From Candidatus Solibacter usitatus (GTDB lineage Bacteria > Acidobacteriota > Terriglobia > Bryobacterales > Bryobacteraceae), in the NCBI GenBank assembly GCA_016191645.1, contig JACPVQ010000205.1, positions 1 to 64,000 of the forward strand: a stretch of DNA of 64,000 nt, in the 5' to 3' direction. This document shows positions 8,572 through 18,576 of the stretch, piece by piece. The first letter of the stretch is position 1; each line of letters begins with the position of its first letter. Both the position numbers and the translations under genes were made by a program. The notes under the pieces are model-generated. The model had not been told where the DNA came from, ran no database searches, and worked only from the letters and a program-made list of their open reading frames with translations.

Positions 8572-11500
8572 ATGCCGAAATTCGCGTTTGTGCTGGTTTG
8601 TCTTGCCGCGGCTGAGTGCGCGTGGGCGCAGGGCCAATTCGGATCCATCAACGGTCACGTGAAAGATGAAACCGGAGCGGTGGTTCCCGGCGTGGACCTT
8701 CGTGTAGTGAATGCCGGTACGGGCGTCGATCTGAGCGTTGTCTCGGACGATCAAGGCCGCTACCTTGCGCCGCAACTGCTTCCCGGGACATACAACATTG
8801 TGGTGCGAAGAGACGGCTTCAAGCAGGTATCCATCAACGGATTGAAGCTCGACACAAACGGCAATCTGACACAGGATATTGTGCTCACCGTGGGGGCTGT
8901 AGCGGATAGCGTGCAGGTGTCGGGGCAGACGGCGTTAGTAGATACCGTTACCGGGTCCATCGGTCACATCGTGAACAACAAGTCGGTGCTGGAATTGCCG
9001 TTGAACGGCCGCGCCGCGTACAACCTGGTTGCGTTGACGCCGGGGTCGTTTGTGCGCACGGGCGCGGCGATCTATGTTTCCATCGGCGGCGGGCGCACTC
9101 TTTCGGCGACCAGCGCGCTGGACGGCGTCGTGGGCGGATCGGGCGGCATCTCGCAGCAGACCATCGGCTTCACGCCTTCGGTGGACGCGTTGCAGGAGTA
9201 TCGCGTGGAAGCGAACAGCTTCTCGGCGCAATACGGGCGCTCGAACGCGGGCATCATCAACGCCACGACAAAAAGCGGAACCAACGAATTCCACGGCGTG
9301 CTCTATTGGTTTGTACGCAACGACGCGTTCGATTCGCGCGGGTGGAACTCCGGAGAGCGCGCCAGTTTGCGGCGCAACACATACGGCGGGAGCATCGGCG
9401 GACCAATCCGGAAAAACAAGACCTTCTTTTTTTATAATCTGGAAGGCCTGCGCGAGCGGCGCGGCGTTCCGCAAACGCGCACCGTGCCTCTGGCCGCATG
9501 GCGCAGCGGCGATCTGAGCACGCTGCAACGCGCGGTAACAACGGCGCAAGGCGTGGTGGGGCAACAACTGGTGGTCTATGATCCGGCGGCCAACCAGCAG
9601 CAGGCGTTTGCGGGCAATCGCATTCCAGCGAGCAGACAGGATGCCGTGGCGCTCAATATTATCAAGGCGATTCCCGCGCCCAACCGCGCTCCGGACAATC
9701 CCATTACACAGCAAGGGAATTATCAGGAAGCCGCCGTGACGCCGATCACGCGCGACGTGCACACCATGCGCGTCGATCACACGCTGAGCACGAAGTCGCA
9801 GATCTTCGGACGATACATGGTGGCCAGCCCGAGCATTGCTCCGCTCGCCGGATTCACGCCGGCGTATGGCTCCATCGATCCCAATGCGATCGACATCCGC
9901 GGCCGCAGCCACAGCCTTGCGCTAAGCGTGACGCATATTTTTTCTCCGTCCACATTTCTTTCGGCGAGAGTGGGGGGCGCGCGAACGCCGGAGACGCGGT
10001 CGTCGGCAAGCTTCGGTGAAAACTGGCCGGAGAAACTCGGGTTGAAGGGCGTGGGGCCCGATTCGTTTCCGCGCATTAACCTGCAAGCGGGACTGGTTCC
10101 TCTCACCAACATCGGCACCGGCGGCGCGGGCAACGTGCAGTATCGCTTTTATGCGTTTCAGAATCTGGAGACGCAGTTGAGTCTGACGAAGATCGCGGGC
10201 GCGCATACGTTGAAATTCGGCGGCACGCACATGCGCATCTCGGGGAACGACGAAAACCGCCAGAGCGCATCGGGCATCTTCGGCTTTGGACCGCAGTACA
10301 CCACGGGCCGGACCGCGGCCGGAGGAACCATCGCCAACACGGGTTCCACGATCTCGGATTTGCTGCTCGGCAGGCCGGACTCCGTAACGCTGCGCGCCGC
10401 GCCGATGATGGGCCGCCGCATTCGCCACTACGCCGGTTATTTCGAAGACGACTACCGCGTTGCCAGCCGGCTGACCTTCAACCTGGGCGTGCGCTATGAA
10501 TTGGAATCTCCCTTTTTCGAAGTGAACAATCGCATGAGCAGCCTGGACCCCGGCGCGATCCATCCGCTTGCGGGCAAGGGCGACATTCCGGCCGGGCAAT
10601 TGGGCGCTTTGATTTTTCCCGGCCGCGGCGGGCGCGGGCGCTATCTTGCGAATTGGGACAAGAACAACATCGCGCCGCGTTTCGGATTCGCCTGGCGGCC
10701 CACCGCTTCTAATGAAACTGTAGTCCGCGGCGGCGTGGGTTTGTTCTATGGCAACCCTTACGACAACAACGTGATTCAGACCATGCGCGCAGGTTTCGAA
10801 GGGCAAGGCAACTACGCTTTCCCCGTGCCGTTTACTCTCGCCCAAGGCGTGCCCGCGGGCGCGCTGGTCACGCCTCCGGAATCGGAACTCACCGGCGCGT
10901 TCGGCGCGCGCGGAACCGCCTTTGCCACTTCCAGCATCGACATGATCGATCCGCAACGCCGCACTCAATACAGCATCAATTACAATCTCACCGTGCAACG
11001 CCAGTGGCGCGAAGTGCTGTTCGAGGCGTCCTACTTCGCCAACCTCGGCCGCAAGGTTCCATTCCCGTCGCTCAACGTCAATCAGATTCCCACGGCGCTG
11101 CTGTCGCGCACCGATATTCCGGAACGTCTGAAGCGGCCTTATACGCAGTTCTCCGGCGACCGCGCGGACGTGAATTTGCAGGCGCCGAATTTCGGACTCT
11201 CCAACTACCACGCGTTGGGAGTGAAAGTGGACAAGCGCTTCTCCAAAGGGTTCGGTCTGACGGCGGCCTATACGTTCTCCAAGTGGATCGACAACATTCT
11301 GTTCACCGGCGCCGACGACGCAACCTGGGGCGACAATGACGGATTGCAAAATATCTACGACCTGCGCAATGAGCGCTCCTTGTCCACCAATCATATTCCG
11401 CATCGACTGGTGTTGAGTCCCATCTGGGAGTTGCCCTTTGGAAAAGGAAAGCCCATGGCCAACGCGGGCGGATGGGCGGATTGGCTGATCGGCGGATGGC

Positions 11501-11964
11501 AGGTGTCCACCATTGCGACGATGCAGGCGGGATCGATGTTCGGAACCACGGTGACCAATGGCGCGCGCGATATCCTGGGCGACGCCGCGACGGGACGCGT
11601 GCTGCGGCCGAATCTATCGGCGAATCCGAATGTTGTGGATGGGAAGGGACAACCGGCGCAGGGGCAGCGCGGGATCGCCTGGTTCAACCCCGCCGTGTTT
11701 TCCACGCCTGCGCGGTTTACGCCGGGCAACGCCGCGCGCACTATTATTCAAGCGCCTGGTTTGGTGAATTTCGATTTCGCGATGATGAAGAACTTTCGCC
11801 TGAAAGAGCGCTACCGGCTGCAATTCCGTTGGGAAGCGTTCAACGCCACGAACACTCCGTTCTTCGAAGTGCTGGGCGATGTGGTGGGCCAGGGAAACTT
11901 TGGCGTGGCGACGGCGGGCAACTCCAAACGCGAAATGCAATTCGCGCTCAAGCTGTACTTTTGA
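8572..11964 (+). CDS. Oar-like TonB-dependent outer-membrane receptor
   Basis: The 1130-residue protein has a signal peptide cleaved after about AWAQ (residue 22), a carboxypeptidase-regulatory-like beta-sandwich (about 25-110; GSINGHVKDETGAVVPG, then GRYLAPQLLPGTYNIVV), a plug domain (about 115-230; SVLELPLNGRAAYNLV, QYGRSNAGIINATTKSGTNEFHG) and a long beta-barrel ending in an aromatic residue (LKLYF), as outer-membrane barrels do. This architecture is highly expanded in acidobacteria and probably takes up large oligosaccharides or peptides, driven by TonB. No SusD partner is visible. It converges on, and overlaps by 17 bases, the glycosidase operon on the other strand, which suggests a carbohydrate ligand. 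Confidence 0.92.
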   Translation: MPKFAFVLVCLAAAECAWAQGQFGSINGHVKDETGAVVPGVDLRVVNAGTGVDLSVVSDDQGRYLAPQLLPGTYNIVVRRDGFKQVSINGLKLDTNGNLTQDIVLTVGAVADSVQVSGQTALVDTVTGSIGHIVNNKSVLELPLNGRAAYNLVALTPGSFVRTGAAIYVSIGGGRTLSATSALDGVVGGSGGISQQTIGFTPSVDALQEYRVEANSFSAQYGRSNAGIINATTKSGTNEFHGVLYWFVRNDAFDSRGWNSGERASLRRNTYGGSIGGPIRKNKTFFFYNLEGLRERRGVPQTRTVPLAAWRSGDLSTLQRAVTTAQGVVGQQLVVYDPAANQQQAFAGNRIPASRQDAVALNIIKAIPAPNRAPDNPITQQGNYQEAAVTPITRDVHTMRVDHTLSTKSQIFGRYMVASPSIAPLAGFTPAYGSIDPNAIDIRGRSHSLALSVTHIFSPSTFLSARVGGARTPETRSSASFGENWPEKLGLKGVGPDSFPRINLQAGLVPLTNIGTGGAGNVQYRFYAFQNLETQLSLTKIAGAHTLKFGGTHMRISGNDENRQSASGIFGFGPQYTTGRTAAGGTIANTGSTISDLLLGRPDSVTLRAAPMMGRRIRHYAGYFEDDYRVASRLTFNLGVRYELESPFFEVNNRMSSLDPGAIHPLAGKGDIPAGQLGALIFPGRGGRGRYLANWDKNNIAPRFGFAWRPTASNETVVRGGVGLFYGNPYDNNVIQTMRAGFEGQGNYAFPVPFTLAQGVPAGALVTPPESELTGAFGARGTAFATSSIDMIDPQRRTQYSINYNLTVQRQWREVLFEASYFANLGRKVPFPSLNVNQIPTALLSRTDIPERLKRPYTQFSGDRADVNLQAPNFGLSNYHALGVKVDKRFSKGFGLTAAYTFSKWIDNILFTGADDATWGDNDGLQNIYDLRNERSLSTNHIPHRLVLSPIWELPFGKGKPMANAGGWADWLIGGWQVSTIATMQAGSMFGTTVTNGARDILGDAATGRVLRPNLSANPNVVDGKGQPAQGQRGIAWFNPAVFSTPARFTPGNAARTIIQAPGLVNFDFAMMKNFRLKERYRLQFRWEAFNATNTPFFEVLGDVVGQGNFGVATAGNSKREMQFALKLYF

Positions 11965-14423
11965 CACCTTCCATCCGCACCACGTAGTACGGCTGTTGGA
12001 TCAGATCCGGTCCGAGCCCCGGATAGAGCACGCGCGCATTCGCGCCGGTGGTCACTTCGAAGTAGTAGGCAATGGGAAACGGCGTCGCGGTGTAGGCCGC
12101 CGGAATTGCCGCCAGGAACCGGCCGCCGCGGTCCTCCATGTCCACGGACTCATAACGTTCGGCCTGATTCACGTGACGATAGTACAAGCGAACGGCGGAA
12201 GGCTTCCCAGCAAATGAAATCTCCAATTGCAGCGCCTTCGTGCGCTGAAAAGACTTTGGCCCGGAATGGCGCGCACTCACGGCGGGACGATTCGGACGGC
12301 CTAGCGCGTCCTTGATCGCCCGCGCTACGCGATCCTGCTCCGCGCCGGGTTTTGCGTCATTCAGTTTTTTCTCCAGAGCGGCGATGTCGGCGTCGATGGC
12401 AGGCAAACGGTCCAGCCAATGGCCTCTTAGAAACGGGCGCTCGCCCACGGTGAGATCGGAAACATACGCGTCTTTGGCGCGATTCGCCAACCCTGCCCAA
12501 GCCGCGCGCGCGGCGCGATATTGTTTGAGCGATGCATCGAGTGCGGCCCTGCTTCCGGTCTGTTCGTAAACGCCGTACAAAACTCCGGCGCGGAATTTCG
12601 CGCCGAAGAAGCGGCCGCTGCGGATCGAAAGGGCTCACGTTGCCGAAAACGCGAGGCGTTGGAGTATCGCCATAGACGTTCGCCGGACTCTCAATCATCG
12701 GCTGATTCGTGTACAACTCCGGCCAATACGTATTGTTGGCGGCCGACGCACCGTGCGCCGTGGTCACGATTCCCAGAATGCGGCTGGCGTTTGCGAGCGC
12801 ATCGCCGGCGGCCTGCGCGCCTGTTCCGAACTTGTTCGAAAGATAGCGCTGCCACACATCGCCAGGTGAATCCGGATTGTAGAGCATGCGGCCCCAGACG
12901 CGCAGACTGTATTCGTACTTCTGCCAATCCCACTTCGGCGCGAGCGTTGCATCGGCATATCCGCAGCGATTGCCCGCAATGCCTGAGCCCCTGCGGCCTT
13001 TGAACGAAAGCGGCTCCATGATCTCGACGCCATCGCTATTACAGAACTGAAACGCGCGCGAGTGCGCCGCCGCGGTCAGAGGATCGCCCCACAGCAATAG
13101 ACGCTGCGTGCCCGGCCAGATGCGGTGCAGCACGCCCCACCTTCGGTCTTCCCGCATCAGGTCCGCATAGCCGTAGCGAGTGAAGCTGCGTGTTCCGGTG
13201 CTCAAGTTCATCAACCCCGTGGCGATGCGTCCGGGCCGCGGCCGTTCGAGTTCACGAATGTCCGTCTGATGATAGGTCATGCCCATATGCTCCGCCCAGT
13301 ACTTGGGCGAAACCGTCAGCGGCAAACCTGTGGAGACGCCAAGGTCGAGCATCGTTTGATCCATGCCCTTGGAATGCATGTCGAGATTTACTTTGCGCCC
13401 GCACGACGTCACGCCTTCGAACACGGTCTTCCAGAAATCGTAGCTGCCTTCTTCGACGCCGCTTTCGCCGTGCACGCGAAACGTGACGCCGGTAATGGCG
13501 GGACACGCTTGCAGCAGCGCGCGGATGGCGTCGCGGGAGTATGCCGCGTGGTTCTCCTTGGTCAGTCCTTCGATGGTGTAGTTGGGGTTCGGGCTGTTGA
13601 TCCACTCGTAGCCGTGTGTCCAAATGCCCAGTTGGAATTCCATGCCGCGCGCGACGGTCTGTTCGCTGATGGCGCGCAGCATTTCGAGATTCTTGTCGCG
13701 CTCGGCAGGCGGCAGTTGCGGAACCTTCACGTTGTAACCGGGAACGGAAAGGAAAAACGGGTAGGCGAAAAGAAAGTAGGCGTCGGTAACGCTGCGCAGG
13801 AAATCGTAACCGATGCCGAAGGCGAGATGAAAGCGGTTGAAGCGCTGCGTGGCAAGCAGAGTGAGATATTCCGGCCACATCTCTTTGCTGTGGAACCATG
13901 GCTTGTCTTCGACATCGCTACAAAACAAACGCGACACGCCGCGGATGGCATTTGCGGGCTTCTCCACAATGGGCTTCACAACTTCCAGGGCAGCCAGCGG
14001 CGTGTTGCTCATGCGCACGCGATCATTGAGTTCCAGCAGCGCGTACACAAGGCCGCGCGCATCGGACCCGGCGGCTAATAGAACGCCGCGTCCATTGATT
14101 TTCGCCGCAGCCAGAGCAAGCGCCTCCGCGGTATCAGGAAGATGGACGCCGCCGATTTTCAAAGCATCGCGCCCCGAAACGACCATGATCGCCAGCCGGT
14201 CACGCCCGGCGTCCGCAAGGCGCTTGTGAATCTCCGCCGCTACTCCGCGTTTTGCAAGCGAAGCGGCGAGCTCGTTGGCCGCCCACACCACCGGGGCGGA
14301 AGCGGCAGCGGGATCCAGAATGATGGCGACCCCCGCCGCTGAAGCCGCATTGGCCGCGGAGATGGACCCCGCGGTCAATGCAGCGGTGCGAACAAAGTCG
14401 CGTCTGCGAATCGAGTTTTTCAT
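11948..14423 (-). pseudogene. Tat-exported TIM-barrel glycosidase (GH67/GH20b-like N-terminus), interrupted by a frameshift
   Basis: The first frame begins with a twin-arginine signal (RRRDFVRTAALTAG) and an alpha/beta domain (about 30-150) like the non-catalytic N-terminal domain of GH20/GH67 enzymes, followed by a barrel region with GIWTHGYEW and FRVHGESGVEEG, where catalytic acids could lie. At about 12615-12622 the frame is lost after GNVSPFDP. The adjacent frame continues exactly with SGRFFGAKFRAGVLYGVYEQ and runs to 11948 with a helical and beta-rich C-terminus. A single extra base in the GC-rich tract CCGCAGCGGCCGC would explain it. It is either a decayed gene or a sequencing error. 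It follows the GH5-like gene by 18 bases, so it is in that operon. The specific glycoside is not known; alpha-glucuronidase-like activity is one possibility. Confidence 0.7.
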
Positions 14424-14441
14424 TGCAATGCCTCCCGCGCG

Positions 14442-17099
14442 CTACTCCAACACGATCTCATACCACGGCGAATACTGCTGACCCTCGGCTTGTAAATGCA
14501 AAGTGAGCACGGAGCCCTGCAGCATTGCATGGTCCGGCGAAAGGGCAGGGAGGCGAACGCCCGATCCATCCAGCGGATAAACCGTAGCGCGAGTGGCTGC
14601 GACGTCCAGCGAAACAAAACATTCGACTCGCTCCAGGAACGTGGGCCGCTGTCCGCCATTCATGTCGCCCGAAGGTTTGTTGATTCCCGGCTGCGGCTGC
14701 AACGTCCACCAATCGGAATTGCCGGGGTAGTTGATCAAGCGTTGCGGAGTGTTTGTTCCCGGCTGCGTGCGCAGGGTTTGCCCTGGAACGCTCAACAACA
14801 ACCTTCGCGATTCCGCGAGCGGCAATTGATCCGCCGGCGTCAGCAGGACGCCGGAAAATCCACGCGCCGAATCGGCCAGCCTCAGTTTCAACGGCCCGGC
14901 TTGCTTTTCTTCGCGTCCCATAACACCGATCAAACCCGCCGCGTATTTCGAATGCAGCAGAAACAATTTCGCCGGTGCGTCGTAAGTAAACTCGTCCGTG
15001 TCAGATCGAACGACGCCGGATTTTGCGGCGGTGGATTCCACAGGCAAATCTCCCGCGGCGTCGGCCAGACGCACGGCGTGTTCCACAGCCGCCAGTGCCT
15101 GATAGCCTCGCGTAGAGTTGAGAAACGGAACAATGCCTCCGTTGCGCCGCTCCACCGTCGCTTGTTCGCGATCCGCGCGTGACACGGGAAGGTCCAACGT
15201 CGCGTTCGCCGTGCTGACGGCGCCGCTGCGGAATAGCCACGCCGATTGTCCGAATCCAATCCACTTGGTCCAATCGCCGTTGATGTTGAAACCGTTCGGC
15301 ACGCCGTCATCCCAATTGCGGCTGTGCGAATAGGCGAAGTGCATCACGGAATCCCAATCTTGAAATGCCCCGGCAATAGACACCAGCGGATCGATCTCCG
15401 CGGCCTGCTGATTAGGCCACGGCTGGTTGTACTCGCTCACCGTGAAGGGCTTTCCTCCAACGCGGCTCGCCGCCATGGAGAGGATGGCGCTCAAGCCGCC
15501 ACCGCTGGTGGAGTTGTCGCGAATGCGCCAGTCGCGTCCATCCCATTGCACGTTCGGGAAGTTGTAGTGATCGACATAAAAATGGTTGTCGTGATAATCC
15601 AGGTCGCGGTGCGAATCGATGGTCATCAGGCCGCCGAAGCCGATCTGCGTTCCGGCAACCGGAGTCAGTTCGCCTGTCTTCTCACGAACCGTCGTCAGCA
15701 TTCTGTTCAGATAGGAGCGATCGGTCTCCACCAGAAAGTCGAGAAAATCACGAGTGCGCGTCCGCGCGGAGTACTCCGTGGTTCTCACCAGCGCCACGTT
15801 CGCGCCGGTCAGGCTCTCGTTCGCGCGCAAGCCAATCTCGCCCGCCTCGCGCAGCGATGCCCCGCGAATTTGAACATTCGCGCCGACATTCTCAATAGAC
15901 AATCCGAAACGCCCGATGCCGTCCATGGAAAACGAAGCACGCACTTGCATCGTAAAGCGCTGCCAGCGGTTGCTCACGCCGATGTTCATGCCGGTCTGTG
16001 AGCGCCACGGGCTCACGTCCTGTTTCACATCCCAATACACCGGCCGCGATACGTCTTCGGGAAGATCCGCGCGCATCTCCACTTCGGCCGTGTAGGTGCG
16101 GCCCTGGGTCAGCGAGAAGCCTGTCTGCTTGATGATGATGGTATCTCCGCCGCGAACGAATTCGACGTCGAGCAGTTGGCCTTCCGGCGCGTCAGTGACG
16201 CGCAGATTCGCGCGCGCGGTTGTGTGGAGTTCCGCGACCCAGTTGCGCCCCAGTACTTGAGGACCTGTATCGACGGCCGGCTGCCACGCTTTGCGCAGAT
16301 CTTCGGTGAACGTGTAGCGTCCGCGAAGATAGCTGTTCCACTGCGCCGTGAGTTGGTCCAGGTACGGCCCCTGCTGGAAGTTGTCCAGAGCGGTGACCTG
16401 CCATTCCCACAGCAGCGAATCCTCGTTGCTGATCTCCACCATTGCCAGCGACGGGCTCTCCTGTAATTCCAGAGCGTCGATGGCGAGCCGCGTGAATTCC
16501 TGCTGCAACTCCACCATGCGCGGATAGAAGATGTGCAGCGGCTTGCTTTGATTGGGAATGGCGGGCGTCATGCTAGGGACGCCGTCAATGGTTGGCCGGA
16601 AGGTGTAGCCAACGTGCAGATTGAGATTAACGTAAACTCCTTCGGCGGCAAGAGCGCGGATGAAATTCTTCAGCAACGCCGCCGAGTTGACGTTGATCGT
16701 AGGATAAGGACCTGTAGTGAGCAGACTCGCGGCGTTCGTTGGATTCTGGTCGGGTTGCGTGTCCATGTGATGCAGGCGCACAAGGTTCACGCCTAAGCGC
16801 CGCAAACGTTTGGCGACCCGCTCCGCGTCGGCGGCGTTAGGAAAATTGGCGGAAAACGCAAGGTTCACTCCGAACAAACGCACGCGCTCATCATCGGCGG
16901 TGTTCGGCAAGACATCGGGACCAACGCGATAGAAGTGGCCGTTGCGGACAAACAGGCGGTCCGCCGCGGTCAATGGATGGTTGAGAAAACTGAAGTCGGG
17001 AGCGCCCTGTACGGCGTCCTGATTAATAGAGAAAGGATAGTATTCCGGCTCGGCCGCGAAGGCGAATACGGCCGGCAGAAGAAATGCCAGTGTCCGCAT
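14442..17099 (-). CDS. Large secreted clan GH-A (GH5-like) glycoside hydrolase with inserted carbohydrate-binding-like domain
   Basis: The 885-residue protein has a signal peptide (MRTLAFLLPAVFAFAAE). The barrel begins with RVAKRLRRLGVNLVRLHHMD and continues through a strand with ISNED, in which the Glu is the expected acid/base. The nucleophile candidate is the Glu of FTVSEYNQPWP, about 240 residues later. Between them lies a beta-sandwich-like segment (YTAEVEMRADLP, then WQRFTMQVRASFSMDG and FGLSIENVG) that resembles CBM4/9-type modules, an unusual position inside the barrel. The C-terminal about 250 residues look beta-rich. It lies 9 bases downstream of the sulfatase start-proximal operon partner and 18 bases before the next glycosidase. 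It probably cuts a plant or algal beta-glycan outside the cytoplasm. Confidence 0.8.
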   Translation of the reverse strand: MRTLAFLLPAVFAFAAEPEYYPFSINQDAVQGAPDFSFLNHPLTAADRLFVRNGHFYRVGPDVLPNTADDERVRLFGVNLAFSANFPNAADAERVAKRLRRLGVNLVRLHHMDTQPDQNPTNAASLLTTGPYPTINVNSAALLKNFIRALAAEGVYVNLNLHVGYTFRPTIDGVPSMTPAIPNQSKPLHIFYPRMVELQQEFTRLAIDALELQESPSLAMVEISNEDSLLWEWQVTALDNFQQGPYLDQLTAQWNSYLRGRYTFTEDLRKAWQPAVDTGPQVLGRNWVAELHTTARANLRVTDAPEGQLLDVEFVRGGDTIIIKQTGFSLTQGRTYTAEVEMRADLPEDVSRPVYWDVKQDVSPWRSQTGMNIGVSNRWQRFTMQVRASFSMDGIGRFGLSIENVGANVQIRGASLREAGEIGLRANESLTGANVALVRTTEYSARTRTRDFLDFLVETDRSYLNRMLTTVREKTGELTPVAGTQIGFGGLMTIDSHRDLDYHDNHFYVDHYNFPNVQWDGRDWRIRDNSTSGGGLSAILSMAASRVGGKPFTVSEYNQPWPNQQAAEIDPLVSIAGAFQDWDSVMHFAYSHSRNWDDGVPNGFNINGDWTKWIGFGQSAWLFRSGAVSTANATLDLPVSRADREQATVERRNGGIVPFLNSTRGYQALAAVEHAVRLADAAGDLPVESTAAKSGVVRSDTDEFTYDAPAKLFLLHSKYAAGLIGVMGREEKQAGPLKLRLADSARGFSGVLLTPADQLPLAESRRLLLSVPGQTLRTQPGTNTPQRLINYPGNSDWWTLQPQPGINKPSGDMNGGQRPTFLERVECFVSLDVAATRATVYPLDGSGVRLPALSPDHAMLQGSVLTLHLQAEGQQYSPWYEIVLE

Positions 17100-17108
17100 A
17101 CAATTCCA

Positions 17109-18389
17109 CTATACTCTTGGCTGAGCCTTGCGCCACCTCGCCAAACGCGCGGCCAGCGTTCGCACCACTGCCGGATTCCGCGCCGCCACGTCGCGAGTTT
17201 CGGATGGGTCGCCGGCCAGATCGAAAAGTTGGCGTTCTCCGGTTTGCAGAAACTCAATCAACTTCCAGCGCGCATCGCGAATGGCCATGCTCGATTTGCC
17301 GCCCAGCGCATGGTCCTTCTCCAGCGGGTAATACCAATAGAGGTCGCGAGCTTTCCATTTCGCGGCGGGATTACGCAGCAATGGCGCAAGCGACCTGCCG
17401 TCGGTCCGCGTCACCGACACCTTTGACAAATCAAGAAACGTAGCGTAGTAATCCGTGCTGACCACAGGCGTCGCGCACGTCGCGCCTCTAGGAATCACTC
17501 CCGGCCATCGGGCGATCAACGGCACGCGGATGCCGCCTTCGTAGAGATGCGATTTCCCACTGCGCAGATGCGCATTGGTGGTGACGTTCAACTCGCCACC
17601 GTTGTCGGAGTTGAAAATGACGATGGTGTCGTTGTCGAGATTGCGGCGCGCGAGTTCGCGCAGAATCATCCCCACGCCATCGTCGATCGATTCCAGCATC
17701 GCCGCGAGCACGGGATTGTTTTTTCGCTGCGATGCCCCAGGCCGGTTCTTGTACTTCGCTACTAAATCCGGTTTGCCTTCCAGTCGCGTGTGCGGCGCGT
17801 AATGGGCCAGGTAGAGAAAGAACGGCTGCGTACTGCGCGCGATGAAATCGACCGCCTCCTGATTTAATCGATCGGTCAGATACTCATTGGGCGCGCGTGC
17901 CTCCAGCCCTTGCAGATGCTTGTATGGATGCCAGTAGTATCCTGGGCCGATGTAGCTGGTCTCGGAGCAGATCACTTCGTCGAACCCGTGCAGCTTGGGA
18001 TCGCCGGGGCGCTTCGCATAATCGCCCATCAGGTGCCACTTGCCGATCAGCCCCGTGCGGTATCCGGCCTTCTTGAGCATCTTCGGCAAGGAAGGGAGTG
18101 ACGGTCGTAAGTGATTCGGATCGTCGGCGCGCAGAAAATCCGTGATGCCGACGCGCGCCGGATGTTGGCCGGTCATGATGGAGGCGCGTGTCGGCGAACA
18201 AACGGGCGCGGCGGAATACGCGTTGTGAAAACGCATTCCCTCAGCGGCCAGCCGGTCGAGGTTCGGTGTCTGATTAAACGTGTTGCCGTAGCAGCCCAGC
18301 TCACCCCAACCGAGATCGTCGGCAAGAATGAAGATGATGTTCGGCGGCCGGCGAACCAGAGCGAGGTATGCAAACTCGCGGCGTGTCAT
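17109..18389 (-). CDS. Type I sulfatase (formylglycine-dependent)
   Basis: The protein has the sulfatase signature CSPTR at residues 64-68; Cys64 would be converted to formylglycine by a separate maturase not seen in this window. The metal-binding pair lies in FILADDLGWGELG, and GKWHLM and the FNSDNGGE segment complete the active site. No strong signal peptide is visible: the N-terminus MTRREFAYLALVRRPPN begins like a short Tat-type sequence, so export is uncertain, or the true start lies elsewhere. It is the first gene of the sulfatase-glycosidase operon. It presumably removes sulfate esters from a polysaccharide or glycosaminoglycan so that the glycosidases can act. Confidence 0.9.
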   Translation of the reverse strand: MTRREFAYLALVRRPPNIIFILADDLGWGELGCYGNTFNQTPNLDRLAAEGMRFHNAYSAAPVCSPTRASIMTGQHPARVGITDFLRADDPNHLRPSLPSLPKMLKKAGYRTGLIGKWHLMGDYAKRPGDPKLHGFDEVICSETSYIGPGYYWHPYKHLQGLEARAPNEYLTDRLNQEAVDFIARSTQPFFLYLAHYAPHTRLEGKPDLVAKYKNRPGASQRKNNPVLAAMLESIDDGVGMILRELARRNLDNDTIVIFNSDNGGELNVTTNAHLRSGKSHLYEGGIRVPLIARWPGVIPRGATCATPVVSTDYYATFLDLSKVSVTRTDGRSLAPLLRNPAAKWKARDLYWYYPLEKDHALGGKSSMAIRDARWKLIEFLQTGERQLFDLAGDPSETRDVAARNPAVVRTLAARLARWRKAQPRV

Positions 18390-18427
18390 GGTTGTATGAT
18401 TTGTACCACAAGACTCTAAAACCTTTG

Positions 18428-18567
18428 TGTGGGGTCAGGTCTCCAGACCTGCCGCGGGATCTCAAGATCCCGCATGGCCTCGCAGAGGCCATCGGCCGCT
18501 TTCTCAATTTCTGCCGGCAGAGCCGGTCTGGAGACCGGCTCGCAGATCTGGAGATCTGCCCCACAGA
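18428..18567. repeat. Modular hairpin element, copy A
   Basis: Five perfect hairpins lie in tandem: 18436-18451 (CAGGTCT-CC-AGACCTG), 18454-18473 (GCGGGATCT-CA-AGATCCCGC), 18476-18490 (GGCCT-CGCAG-AGGCC), 18520-18541 (a 10-base stem with GG centre) and 18542-18559 (GCAGATCT-GG-AGATCTGC). The right end reads CTGCCCCACAG. The left hairpins have CC or CA centres within TCT..AGA and the right ones GG, so the whole element is roughly inverted-symmetric. A conserved CCGGCAGAG precedes the right pair. It lies downstream of the parvulin gene and upstream of the sulfatase gene, both leftward. Confidence 0.85.
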
Positions 18568-18576
18568 GGAAAGATA

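Noticed and set aside
9922-11403. Long antisense open frame (493 codons) over the TonB receptor gene
   Set aside because: It has no family-like segments, low-complexity Arg/Ala-rich composition, and overlaps a clear receptor gene; it is a GC-skew shadow.
13125-14078. 317-codon frame opposite the glycosidase gene
   Set aside because: No signal, no motif and fully inside a conserved coding region of the other strand.
18301-18564. Small gene over hairpin copy A (frame with GQISRSASRSPDRLC)
   Set aside because: The peptide is a translation of the repeat and appears in non-genic frames at other copies; no ribosome binding site or domain.
18428-18567. CRISPR array
   Set aside because: Repeats are perfect hairpins with changing stems, without equal spacing or constant repeats, and no cas gene is present.
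18542-18567. Classical rho-independent terminator at the end of the parvulin gene
   Set aside because: The hairpin has no T-run following in either direction; it is part of the repeat element.
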